From Nitzschia sp. DOCU1 (lineage: Eukaryota > Bacillariophyta > Bacillariophyceae > Bacillariales > Bacillariaceae), in contig OX595985.1 in the NCBI GenBank assembly GCA_951394045.1, positions 3,410,001-3,474,000 of the forward strand: a stretch of 64,000 nucleotides of DNA, read 5' to 3'. Below are positions 47,149 through 58,483 of the stretch, piece after piece. Position 1 is the stretch's first letter. The number at the start of each line of letters is the position of its first letter. Made by a program: the position numbers and the translations under genes. Below the pieces are notes generated by a model that was not told the origin of the DNA, did not search any database, and worked only from the letters and a program-made list of their open reading frames with translations.

Positions 47149-49797
47149 CTAGCCGCAACACCTGGGGGGAGGGGTTTGGGGTGCGGAGGGGGGGGGGGAG
47201 GTTTGTCGGATTGGTGGAAAAGAGGGAGAGTTATTTTGGGGGGGCTGGAAAGAAGTCGCGGATAGATCTTTGTTGGGGCCTGAGGAGCGCCAGCGGGAAT
47301 GTTTGTGATGAGGACTTGGCCCCCTAGCCAAGTCGTTGTCGGAAGGTTCAGATAACTGGAGTCGTCGAGGATTGCGTGTGAAGCCAAGGACCGCAGTGAG
47401 TAGCAATTGGCCTGTGTTGGCCCTCTTGCTGGCAGATCGGATGCTAGCGGCAATGACTGGTTGGTATTGCCGTAAGTACAGGGTGAGTTGGGCAGTGGTC
47501 GCGGTTTCAAGTTTTGCATCGAGATCATGAAAGAAGTATTGTTCTCGGTGTTCGGGGAGGACGAGGTGGCGTTGTTGATGCGGCATTCGGGTTCGAGTGA
47601 TGAGTTCTTGGTGCTTGTCGGGAGAGTTTGCGGACTTAGCATGGGCATGTAATTCGTCTAGATGGAGTTGCCAAAAGATCGTCATTTCCTGCCACACTAT
47701 CTTGACGAGACCGACCATGAAAGCACGCGGATCCGATGTTGCTGTTGTAAATTGTGGTGTGTGATCGGTGTCAATGCATTCGATAAAAAATTCGAGTTCG
47801 CTGTCATCCGAGGAATTGCCCGAATCGTGGAAATATCGATCATCCGCCTCTTGGTTCAATCGGGAAATGGCTTGTTGGTGAGTCAAATTCTCCAATGTAT
47901 GACGCCACTCGATAGCAAGAAATCCACGTGGAAATAATCGCCAGCCAATTGCCTGCTGGGCTGGGCCGATAATTGGGTGTTGGGCAGTGGGATTGCCTCC
48001 TTCGAGCCAGATGGCCATGGTGTCTCGGTACAACTTCGAGAATGCTGAAGGTGCTTGGCGATCTGTGCAGTATGTAGAAATGGCCTGGTCCAAGTGGGTG
48101 CGGAAATTGGCGGACACTTGATTGGGGCACTTCATGAGATGGTCGAAGGTCTCGGGCGTCCCCGTGCAGTGGGGGCAATTGGGAGAGGTCCATGACTCCA
48201 TCTTGGCTTTGAAAGATTTAGTGGGCAGTTTGTCGTGGATCAGCTTTAGGCAGTGGACGTCGGAGGTGGGATAATTTCGGGTGGCGGAGCGGAATGTTGC
48301 CCAATCGATTGTTTGCCTGATCGCAGGTGTCCAACCGTGGCGGTTTTCGAGGTATGCAAAATACGAAGGTTCGGAAGCAGCGCGGCGGATTGCTGTCACG
48401 TAGTGACCGTGAACGGATCGACCATGTAAATCGAATATGCATTTGGTGCGGGGATATAGTGGGGTAATACGCGGATTGAGGGGATGGCCGACCATGGCTT
48501 GGGTCGCGAGTTCATCTGCTCGAATGTTGTAGCGAGCAGCGACGGTAAGTCCGGTGCGGTTGGATCGATCCTGGTGGCCTTTTACCCATTGGTATGACAT
48601 TTTGCCGTGATGTAGGTCGTCGAATGTGGAGTGTATGGCTTCTGTTAAATCCCAATCGGACGCGATAGTGGCGTTGGGGTAAATGACGGTGTATTGTGTG
48701 CGAGCGGTGTCTCGCTTGATTAATCCGGCATTGTCGCTGATAGCTTGGATCCAAAGGGTATCGGGAAAGGATAGGCCGGTGTACTTTTTCAGATGAAGAA
48801 GAAGTCGGAGGCCTGAGAGCTGGCCTGTGCCTTCAGACCTGAAAGAGGACGGTTCCCCAAAAGCAATACCGCTGTTCTCGATGAAGATGTCGCCTTGATC
48901 TGTTCCAAGAACGACACCGAAGCTCATGGTGACGTCTGGTATGGATCCACCATCCGAGACGAGTAGTAAGGCGTCAGCGGGGTCCATTGATTGAATCGTG
49001 GCCATGATTTCATGGGGCTCCAAGACGAAGTTTAAGTCGGCCAAAAGCGCTTGCTCCCATGATGGAAGAAGGCGAACATAATTGTCAAAGTCGCGTGACA
49101 AGGGGGTCGGTTGTGGGTTTGTTGCCGTGGACGGATGGTCGAGGAGACTGAGGAAACCTGACGGCAGACAATGGACATCGACTGGTGTAGATGCATGTGT
49201 TGGTGTCCAAATGGAGGATTGATGGCGAGCAAAATCATTGGAGGACGGCATGGGACGATATTCCCAATAACAGTTGCCGGACCAGTGATAGAGCAATGGA
49301 TATGGTCCACGGGTCATGTATGTTTCGCGGCGCAAGTGGAGCTGGTCCCCTGGATGGAGCCATCGGCCGAAGTTGATATTTTCCCCGGAGTGTCGATCGT
49401 CGAAGCACCATTTGCGAAGGAGTCGATGCCACCGATGGCGGATCTGATGGAGGCTGGGGCGTCGTTGCAATGTGACAATTTGCTGGGGATCAAACCAAAG
49501 TGGCCTTTCACAATTCCAAATGTGAGGCATAATCTGGGTGCCGGTGGCATTAAAAAGATCGGAGACGGTGACCACATGAAGATAGAGGCGGCAGTAATTC
49601 AAAATGCGGAGGTCCTTATCGTCGAAGTCGCCGGAATCGATGGCAGCTGACATGATGTGGAAGTCCCCAAGACGCTGGACTGGAGCAACAAAGGTTTCGT
49701 CGACGCGTAGCTTTCCTCCGATGTGGGACAGAAAGTCTCGAAGGCTGGGGAGCCATCGACCCTCAAGGTACGTAAGCGGTGTCATGACGTCGTCCAA
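47149..49797 (-). pseudogene. Lin1 ORF2, C-terminal part (RNase H, CCHC)
   Basis: 882 codons. RNase H has LLVSDGGSIPD, FRSEGTGQLSG, ISDNAGLI and WVKGHQD. A zinc motif, CPHCTGTPETFDHLMKC, is typical of LINE ORF2 tails. A Pro-rich end (PPPSAPQTPPP) follows. It is out of frame with the RT part because of a 4-bp tandem duplication (GGCAGGCAGG near 49815); without it the two would form one ORF of about 2050 codons. Confidence 0.85.
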
Positions 49798-49807
49798 AAT
49801 CGATTCG

Positions 49808-52800
49808 CTAATACCTGCCTGCCATTGATGCGATGCGGAGGACGTCGGAAATCATAGTTCCCGTGCGCCAATGCTTGATAAATAGAGTAATCTGTCCCTC
49901 GCCCTGCAAGGTGTACCACCAGACGAATCCGCCACCTGCATACTCTGTTGGACAGAAAATCAACGCTGAGGGAGTCGTGCGAGCGAGACCGCATTTGGCG
50001 ATGATAGCTCCCATGGATTGTTTTTGGGCTTTATCGAGGGATTGTTTCGAGAAAAAAGATTGTGGAAGTGCATATTTTATGCTCGCCACGTACATGGCGT
50101 GGTAGACCAGGAAAGCGCCATACCGCTGGATGGGACTCATGCTGATTTTGGTGCTGAGCATTTTTGCTTTCTTGACGAGTGTCTGGAGTTGGTTTGGAGG
50201 TCGTGGCTTGGAGGGGTCGGTGGGGATGCGGGTCTTTTGGGGCGACAAGGGGGATTTCAAGTGGCCCAGGGTCTGATGAGGGTCGTGGGGCCCTTTCGCT
50301 TCGATGGGCAATGGCTGACCGGAGAGGGAGTCGGTGATATGGATTCGATTGTCCAACGCGTCAAGTAATGGAACGGGAGTACCATCGGGTTGGAAAGTGA
50401 AGTTCAAGACGTGGAACGAGCATTTCTTTAATTCCAGGCGACCGCCGGAACAAAAGAGAAGGTCGTTCCAGACCTGTGCATCGTGTTGCATCCGGTTAAT
50501 TAAATCGTCGAGGGATGTTTCGGCCTGTGGTTGGAAGTCATTGCATGTGCCTGTTGAATCGTCGACAAAACCCACCATAGTTAACCTAGTTGTGTATTTG
50601 CCATCGGGAGTCATGAATGTAGCTCCATGTGCCTGCTTCGCGTGCGCGTCGAACAAAGTTGACGATATAAATAGCCAAATGCACGGAGAATTGCCGGAGC
50701 CTTGACCGGTACCATGCAAGGGAAAACTCTCGCAGTGAGAATATTCCAAGTCAGATATGCCGATTACTGTGCGAAGTTTGTACTTGGCTTCCTTGAGGGT
50801 TTTTGCGTGAACTGCCACAATGCTGCGATGTTGGCCATATTTCCGGTTGATTAGCGAGGCTAGAGCAACGATGATGCGGTCGTAGCAACTCATGGCGTCG
50901 TTATCGAAGTTGAAAAGTGTACGTCGGGAGACGAATGATATATCGTACTTGAGTTCCTCCAGGAATGTAAGGGATTGGGCTTCGCAGCCAGGTCGGCCTC
51001 CATATTGGCCATCGTTGATTATGCCATTCTCGTCGGCATGGGAAAGAAGTTGTCGCCACTTAACGGCTAGGAGTAAGTTGAAGTCAGCTTCATAGATGTG
51101 AATGACCCGCAAACGGTGGATCTTATATTCCCCAACATCTTTGAAGATCATGGTATTGACGATCGACTTCCAGCGTCTAAGTACGTAATTATTACGAATA
51201 CAATAGTTGATGAGGGATATAATGATCCCAGCAATGGCTAATTGTTTTGATTCGAAGGCTTGGGCGGCTTCAGGGTCGGTATTAGGATCGTATCGTCCAG
51301 GCTTGAATAGAGCTTTGTATCTGCCGAGATGGCGGCCTGAGGGAGATGTGGTGGTTGACTCCCTCCATTTCTTGATCTTGCCAGCGAAGTCGTCTAGGGT
51401 AATTGTGGCAGAGACTGCGTCGAGTTCGGAAGTAGCTTTGCATTCTTGAAGTAGGTGGGCGCATTGGGCGGTGGGAACCGCTGTGGAATATTCGCCAGTC
51501 AACACGTCTTCGGCGAAAATGGAACTGGCCTCCCAATCCAAATGGTCCGATAATGGAGGGGTCGTGAAAGGCGTTCCTTGAGCCTGTCCAAAATGAAGGC
51601 GATTTTGCAGCATCAAATAGTATTCGATGTGGATGGGTTCGGTGATCATCTGCCAGTCCGTGCAGGTGCTTGGATTTTCCAACGTTGTCACTGTATCTGG
51701 TGGTGTGTCGGGAGTGGGCCATGAGGTCGGAACTTCAAGTCGATCCAGGCGTTGAACACTTCCTTGGGAATTAGTGATTTTGGACATTATCTGCCATGTC
51801 TTCCTGCCGGATTCAAACTTGTTAATTAACTTGAGGATGCGTGCTTTGGCGCTGTCGCGGGTGTTTGTAGCTGATTCTGCCCGGAGATTGAGCTCAGCGC
51901 GGCGTAATTTTTCGCTGGTGGATTGTTTCCGAACGACTCGTTTTTCGGCGGCGGCAAGGGCAATGCGAGCGGCTGGTAGAAGAACCGGGATGTCAAAGTC
52001 CATGCCGACTGAGCACATCCTTTCTTGGAGAGCTGGGAGGCGACCCTTGCCCCGCTTTAAAGCCGACAATTGACTCCGCAAAATCTGTACTTGAAAGCGA
52101 GCTTGGACGAGTTCCTGAGAATACCACTCGGAGCGTCGGCGTTTGCAATGCGATTCGCCGCTCTGTCCAGCGTCGCCGATGAGGGCGTCCATTCGTTCCA
52201 CTGTGGAGGAATCCAGCTGATCTGAGTCAAGTGCGCCTCGTTTATCAAATGCAGAGTTGGCTGCAAGGTGGTCGTACATGGCCTCGACGTAGGTTGTAAC
52301 CGATTGTTTGTCGGATGAATTGACTGAGCGATAAGCAAGAGCGGGGAGTGCATCTGATTGCTGCCCAAGGAGTTGTTGCGTGTCGAATTCAATATACAGG
52401 CCGCGATGGTCGCTGTACAAAAAGCGGTGGAAGGGGGAGTATCCAAGTTTGGTAACGCTCGAGACTAGACCGGCTGAAAGGAAGATGGAATCGATGCGTT
52501 TAGATCCTTTCTCGTGGGTGCGAAACGTGGGGCTGTCTGGATTCCGTAAGTACCATGGGTCGCATAAATTGGTATCGGTCATCATACGAAGAATGCCAGA
52601 CCGTGCTTCCTCAATTGTCTCGTTGAAATCGCCCCCGACAATTATTTCGTGGCCTTTGGTCTGAAACTCCTTGATTTGACTGGTCAAATCTTTGATGAAT
52701 GCGTCCCGTGGTCGCTCAGATTCTCGGCCTTCAAGATCTAGCACGCGCCGTTGTTGATGCCAGGCAGTGTGTCCAATCTCGTTAGTGGCACCAGAGCAGA

Positions 52801-53320
52801 CTTGATAGACGGAGAAGACTGTGATTGGTGGTGCCGCTTTACGCCGGATGTGTACATAACTCCATCGCCCCATTGGATCGCCGCCGCGCCCGTTTGCTTC
52901 AAGTTTGGGAACGAGAGAGCCGATCATGGTAATACCTGTGCCTCCACATTGGTTGCCGGACAGGGATGATTCTTGGCAAGAGTCGAATTGACAGGCAGCC
53001 TGGCCTGGGGCACTCCGATGGACAGTGTCGCTGAGGCGTAGTCGTCGAGTAACCATGGTGGTATCTTGATGGTGTTCAGATATACCAAGAAGATCGATGC
53101 CATGGAGTTGTTGCAGCTGGACCAGATCTTCCAAGGTGTCCTCGTCTTTAGTCTTTTTCAGGCCGCGAACATTGTGGAATAAAAACCGGGTGGCGCCTTC
53201 AGGTTTGTCTGGGAGCATCGCGTCGCCTTGCCATAAAGAATCGGACGGTAGGTGGACAGGTGTCGTCTCGTGTCGAGTTTGATACATTCGGGGTGCCGGA
53301 GGGTTGCTCGGGGTAGACAT
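49808..53320 (-). pseudogene. Lin1 ORF2, endonuclease and reverse transcriptase
   Basis: 1170 codons. The APE-type endonuclease has HNVRGLKK, GISEHHQD, VGGDFNE, RIDSIFLS and YSDHRGL, so its catalytic set is complete. RT follows with GRPGCEAQS, GTGQGSGNSPCIW and the active site GFVDDSTG. It ends at MAGRY-stop because of the downstream 4-bp duplication. Its ATG overlaps the ORF1 stop as TAATG (53322-53318), the arrangement known to couple ORF2 to ORF1 in SART1-type LINEs. Confidence 0.85.
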
Positions 53321-53644
53321 TATTTTGGTTCGCCCGCTGCTTCCTCAGAAGTAGCTGGGCGATCAATTTCCATTCCAGTGTCGTTAATGTTGCTCCGCTT
53401 TCGTGGCGGGGACATGGTGTCTGTAGCGTCGATGGACGAGGCAGAGTGTCGACTGAGCGAGGCTACCAGAGCGTCAAGAGTGGACTGGAGACGTTCAACC
53501 GAGGCGTTCAGAGTGATGTGATCTGCTTTGGTGGCAAACGGAGACGAATTCGAATTGCCGAGGCCGGCAATAGTTTTATCGATGATCGTGTTGATTGTGG
53601 CGTCCAGTTTTGCATTAAGAGCAAGGAGCTCCTTTTTGAACTGA
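53320..53644 (-). pseudogene. Lin1 ORF1, 3' fragment
   Basis: About 107 codons with coiled-coil character (FKKELLALNAKLDATINTII, ITLNASVERLQSTLDALVASL) and an acidic end GEPK. Its start is lost; an ATG in the flanking GyC LTR (MQYATD) happens to be in frame. Confidence 0.75.
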
Positions 53645-53676
53645 TCTGTAGCATATTGCATAGTGATATTCGACTA

Positions 53677-54076
53677 ATGTTGAACCATTATCTACGCCCA
53701 CTTGTTGAGGTCTCGGGTACCTCGCCAACCAATAAGCGTCAAATACCTTCTGGCACTCGTAGCTATCAGGTTTATGCAGTGGTGCTATTTCGAACCAACC
53801 CGTGACTGGGTCGATCATGGTCATCGCTAAGAGCTCGCGTACTCCTTTCGGAGTTCGCACGGTGTATGGTCCTACCATGTCTACGTTCACGGGCTTCCAT
53901 GGTATTGTCTCCGCCTCTTTCGGTGGCAGATGGCCATATTCTTTCCGTTGCTTCTTCGTCAACTGACATATCTTGCACGTGTGACAGTGTTGCTCGACTT
54001 TCTCTCGCAATCCTCGCCAATCGAATACATGGCGTATTGTCGCTTCCATTCGTGTCATGCCTAGGTGCTGTAGCAA
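53677..54076 (-). pseudogene. pol: GyC-5 integrase fragment
   Basis: Zinc-domain end to GVDNGST, then cut by the junction with the GyC-2 LTR. Another deletion near 54080-54090 joins it to the RNase H tail (LVTAE...). Confidence 0.85.
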
Positions 54077-55203
54077 GTTGTGGTAGCTTCCGCGGTCACG
54101 AGGTCGGCATCGGAGATCTCGTAGTCGTCGTCATTTCTTGGGTGATGCGACATGCAATACGACATTTGTTTCCCAATGGGAACCTCCTCCGTCGACTCGT
54201 CGTCTGGGTCACTATTCGGGTGTCGCGACAGTGTGTCCGTGACTACATTGTCTTCGCCTTTGACATGCACGAACTTTGCACCGTACTCTTCCAACAGAAG
54301 ACGCCAGCGAACCACTCGGGAACTCGGCATCTTGTTGTACAGAATATTCAGGTGGTCCGTGTGTACTACCAGCTTCTGACCAAGGAGAATATTCCTAAAT
54401 TCCTTAAGCGTCTCAACTATACTTAGCAGTTCTTGTTCGCCTGTCGTATAATTCTTTTGGGTGGAGTTCAACTTCCGACTATAGAGCGCCAATGGCTTTC
54501 CATCTTGCATAATTACGGCGCCCAATTCATAATCGCTAGCATCCGTATATATGTGGAATTCTTTGTTGAAGTCGGGGAAGTTCAACAGCGTCTCTCGCGC
54601 TACTGCTCGCTTGATCGATTCGAATGATTCATTGCATTCGGGAGTCCATTTCCACAGGACTGACTTGGAACATAACGCCGTTAGCGGCGCCAGTATGTGC
54701 GATCGCTTCCGCCACATATCACGGTAGTAATTTACCATGCCTAAGAAACGTCTCAGTTGTCGCTTCGTTTGCGGCGGCTGCATCTTTAGTATCACTTCCA
54801 CTTTCTTAGGTTGGGGATGGATACCATTACGGGAAATCTCGTAGCCTAGGTACTCAACGCGGTCGGCAGCAAATTTGCAGTTGCGGACATTAGCGCGAAA
54901 CCCGGCTTGTTCGAGTCGTGCGAGAACCTCTTTAAGCTTCGCGACATGGTCACTAAATGTGCCTTTGCTCGTTATCAAAATATCATCCATGTATACCTGT
55001 ACGTACTCCAGGTCACCAAGGAGACGCATCATGATACTTTGGAAAATATCAGGGGCATTGGATATACCCATTGGCAGCACCTGGTACTGATATAAGCCCC
55101 ATGGCATTACAGTACCAAGGAGGCCTTGGCTGTACTTATCCATTGGAATGTGATAATAGCCCATGCTGAGGTCAATAGCCGTTGCCCATTTAAAGCCCTG
55201 GAG
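54077..55203 (-). pseudogene. pol: GyC-5 RT and RNase H
   Basis: Open 367 codons from MGYYHIPMD through VYMDDILI, RNase H (YTDAS, TGEQELLSIVE intact, TDHLN) to LSRHPNSDPDD. It keeps the TA missing in GyC-2, -3 and -4. Interrupted upstream at LQGF by YR1. Confidence 0.9.
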
Positions 55204-55240
55204 CGAGCCGCCTCCATTTTTTCCGGCAGCTCGCTCTAGG
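55204..55240. repeat. YR1 terminal hairpin
   Basis: CGAGCCGCC pairs with GGCAGCTCG (one bulge) around a TCCATTTTTTCC loop. With two flanking bases the stem becomes GAGCGAGC/GCTCGCTC. Confidence 0.6.
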
Positions 55241-55369
55241 AACCGCTACGAGTCTATTGTCTGTCTGTTGGTAATTGACGTGTTTACTAGAAGTGGGTTT
55301 CCACGCGCGGTTCGACCCCTTCGAGTGAATATTTCTCCATCAAGGCCATAGGCAGGGCGGTGGTTGGGG

Positions 55370-56438
55370 TTAGTGGAGGTGTGCGAGAATTGCAGGGGCA
55401 AGTGGATCCGTAGTGTCCGCTTGTGTGTGGAAGTAGCGCATGACTTCGTCAGAGCGCCATCGACCTACTAGTTTGATCAAGGTTACGTCGACTTGAGCGT
55501 TGAGTAGGGCGGTGGCAGCAGTAGCGCGGATGGCGCCAATGGAGACGTCCACGTCGAGGCCTGCGCGTAAATGCGGAGCAGGGCGGTCATTTGTGCGTCG
55601 GTGATCGAGCGGGCCCGGCCCGAGGGATCAAAGAAATGATGCAACGGTGTGTCGGCCTCCGCATTTTTGGATCGCAAATGTTGCACTCTTCGGACAAGAG
55701 CTTGGACTGGGCAACGTTGGACTGGGCAACGTTTGGGGTCATTTGTTGTGGACGCCCAGATGCCATTACTCCATTCTTCTGGAGTTCGAAGTGAAGGTTG
55801 GCTTTTTCGGCGTGCGGGAGTTCGTCCAGCGGGATGGTGGTCGCAGGCTTCGTTCTTCCGCCTGGGATTTTGAAGGCGACGTCGCGGAGGCGAAAGGGGC
55901 GTTGATCCTTGTGGGTCGTCCGGAGGTACTCGCTGGGCCGAAGCAACCAGTGGATGCCGATCCAGAGGAGGTCAGCGCCCACTTGGTGGTGCAGTCGTTG
56001 GGAGGCCCAGGCTGCGTCTGTGAGGTCATCCAGGACGACTCTTGGAACTGGCTTTTTTCTACGCGATGGTGGGTCCAGTTTTTTCCAGGAGGCGAGTTGT
56101 TGGGTGATTCGGTGGTCGATGCGGCCAGCAGTGTTCTTCCTTGGGTCCGGGGACCCCAGTATGGCCATCGTCTGTGCCACCTGACGTAGGGCATCTTCCG
56201 CTGTTCGAGCGCGGACCGGCTGCCCAGAGGGTGCAGTTCTACCGTCTCGGAAGCGGCGCATGAAGACTTGGAGGATTGGGACCGGGTCATTTCTGTCGGC
56301 CAGCATGTGGTCGAGGCCGTGCCGGTCACAAAATTCCGTCCATTGTTCCCAGTGGGTCCGCTGCGCCTGGGAACGTCTAGTAGTGACGCCTCGTTGCACC
56401 TCTTCTGCAACAATGCGGATATCAGCCTCGAGTTCCAT
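55370..56438 (-). pseudogene. YR1 tyrosine recombinase
   Basis: Starts MELEADIRIVAEEVQRG at 56438, overlapping the end of the RT-RNase H frame. The core has LLRPSEYLR (first catalytic Arg region), GAIRATAATALL, LVGRWRSDEVMRYFHTQ (Trp and catalytic Tyr). Canonical HxxR would put His where Gly stands in GAIR. Two single-base shifts near 55680 and 55565 split the C-terminal half over three frames. A tandem duplication (TTGGACTGGGCAACG twice, 55707-55742) precedes the first. Confidence 0.8.
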
Positions 56439-58465
56439 TCTTTCAGGACCGGGTAAAGTTTCCAGGAGGTCGCCTGGGGATAGATAGAATTAAAATAGGT
56501 TAGTAATGCCTCGTCATTGTACTCCCATAGGCGGCTGGCATCGTCGGCCATGCGATTATCGTCTCCAGCGATGTGGTTCCAAGTGAAGACGGTGCGGTGC
56601 TGTCTAGTTAGTAGAGCAGCTTGCCGTAACAGATAGGCGGCTGGTTTTGTAGTCGTGGTCGACCCCTTTACCCTCCAGACAACTGCGTTAGTGTTGTCTG
56701 CTAGGCTGTGCAGTGTTTCGCCATAGACATCGCTCTCTTGCGCCCGAACGGCTTGGTGCGCGATCGTGGCGGCAGTTTCAAGGTCGGATATGGATATCGA
56801 ACCTCTAGGGTTCTTGCTAGATACCAATCGTGTTTGAACCGCGAGTGGAAAAGGTTGTCTCCACAACAGGGGCTTTCCGTCGGCGGTGAACCATACGCCT
56901 CCCATGCCTGCCTTTGCGGCATCACTCGCGCCAATGTCCCTTGGTACTCCAGGGACTAGTTCTTCGAGTAGCGTGGGTTCGGGATCGAAGAGAAGGTCTC
57001 GGAAGGTTCGTAGTTGTTCCTTCACTGATTCTGTCACTCGAACGCGGTGGTCGTCACCGTGGTGCCGCGCTGCTCTTAGAAGCGAAAACTGTCCAAGCGC
57101 CCCGGGCATGCCTGGGACCAAGCTTTGGAGTTGGCCAGTGAGGCTATCCCATTTCTTGTGACTAACCCGCTTGGAAATGATGGCTTCGTCGAGGGCGGCT
57201 AGCGCCTTCTCTCGTCGGTGCTTTGCCTTCTGCAGAGTCTTGGATTTAGTCCCAAAATCCCACCCCAAAAACCGCTTCTTTGTTTGCGTTGCCGCGTCTC
57301 CCTTGTCTAGCTTACTTTGGGAGATCGGCTCCTTCCGAAAGGGTGGGTCCCGATCGTCGTTTGGCCTGAATATTTTATCGATACAATGTAGTACCGTGCG
57401 ACGTTGATTTTGGACCGGGTTGCTAGGGTGGTCCTGACCTACACCGCAAAAATCGTCCACGAAAACGTCCACTGTAGCTAGCGGTCTCTTTCGAAGAAGA
57501 GGTCGGTGCGACCTCGAGACCTTCCGTTGGGGGTAATCGTCTTCTCCGAGCTCGTCATTCGATTGGAAGTCCTCCTTTCCCGCTTGGTCCTCCAATGGGT
57601 GTGACGGGTAGCGTTTCCTGTTTCTCAATTCGTAATTTGCCAGATCGCATGCTGTTTCGGTGAAAGAGCTGAACCACGGTGGTGATTCGGTCCATCCCAT
57701 AGGTAGTGTTAAGGGAAACGCGACCATCGGCTCATCTCCAATTACGCCGGGGGGCAATGACATGCCCAATTTGATAGAGCCGGTGTTAGCCACCGGTATA
57801 CGGTAGAAACCATCCGATATGTCGATTTTGTAGCCAAACACTGGGCCAAAGGCCGGGTCGGCGAACGCGACGTGCTCGGTGAGTCTCTCCTGTGCCTTAC
57901 CGAATTGCATCGCCTCTTGTGGCGACTGCTTTAGGGTCTCGTCGTTGAGACCGTAGTAACTGTAGTCTACTATGATGCGGGGTCTCCGCTCTCGTTGCGG
58001 TACGACTCCAAGCGGTGATAATCGTAGACCCGGCTCATTCTTGACCAACCTGTACGGTAGAATCATCCAGAAACCTTTTTTGCAGAAGTCTGTGAATTCT
58101 TCCCGCAAGAAGTCGGTGTGGTCTAGAGCGGACCGATGTGGCCCCCGTAGTAAGCGGGAGTCAAGTGTGTCGAGACTCCACGGTGCCGTCTGTACTGTGA
58201 CGGGTACGCCGTTTCGTCGGATTCTTTCGAGCAGCGGTGCTGCCGGATGTGGGAGCGTCTTGACCGTACTTTGAATGTCCGACCGACCGCGCATTGCGTT
58301 GCATGCCCGATGCCAGCCATGTTCGGTATACAATAGTGTAGCCCGATCAACATACTCACCTAGTTCATTTACATAGCTACTAATGATAGCTGTGTTTGTG
58401 GAGTTAGTGCTTGTATGTTGATTGGGCGGTCTGCAAGCGGCGGTACCTACGATCGTAGGTGCCAC
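56439..58465 (-). CDS. YR1 reverse transcriptase and RNase H
   Basis: Open from the codon after the gag stop to the recombinase start and beyond (to 55766 out of phase with the recombinase). RT has GVVPQRERRPRIIVDYS, DISDGFYRIPV, PMGWTESPPWF and VFVDDFCGVG. RNase H has ASDAAKAGMGGVW, LADNTNAVVW and AGDDNRMADDASRLW. It has no ATG before about residue 65, which supports synthesis by readthrough from gag. Confidence 0.85.
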
Positions 58466-58483
58466 CGTTCGACCGCCTTCTCA
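58445..58483 (-). promoter_or_regulatory. In-frame TGA and downstream stem-loop between YR1 gag and RT
   Basis: GCT TGA GAA (58483-58481) lies in the gag zinc-finger frame; RT continues in the same frame. About 20 bases downstream is ACCTACGATCGTAGGT (58460-58445), a perfect 16-bp palindrome that extends to about 22 bp with one mismatch and can fold with a GATC loop. Confidence 0.55.

Larger units (their letters stand above)
47083..53644 (-). mobile_element. Lin1, non-LTR retrotransposon (APE-RT-RNase H type)
   Basis: 6.56 kb on the minus strand, flanked by the 12-bp duplication TCTGTAGCATAT (47071-47082, 53645-53656). It carries the end of ORF1 and a long ORF2. There is no poly(A); the 3' end reads AAAAGATATAAAATTGATAT and then TG. 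It is 5' truncated, since ORF1 is open right up to the junction. Confidence 0.9.

Noticed and set aside
47160..47210. G-rich run as a regulatory quadruplex
   Set aside because: It is the complement of Pro codons in the tail of Lin1 ORF2, so coding bias explains it.
55309..55319. GGTTCGACCCC, resembling a tRNA B box
   Set aside because: No A box, cloverleaf or acceptor stem around it.
55766..56438. Extension of the YR1 RT frame as real protein
   Set aside because: Within this stretch the other frame has clear recombinase motifs; the RT-frame translation is low-complexity Ser/Arg/Pro, a shadow.
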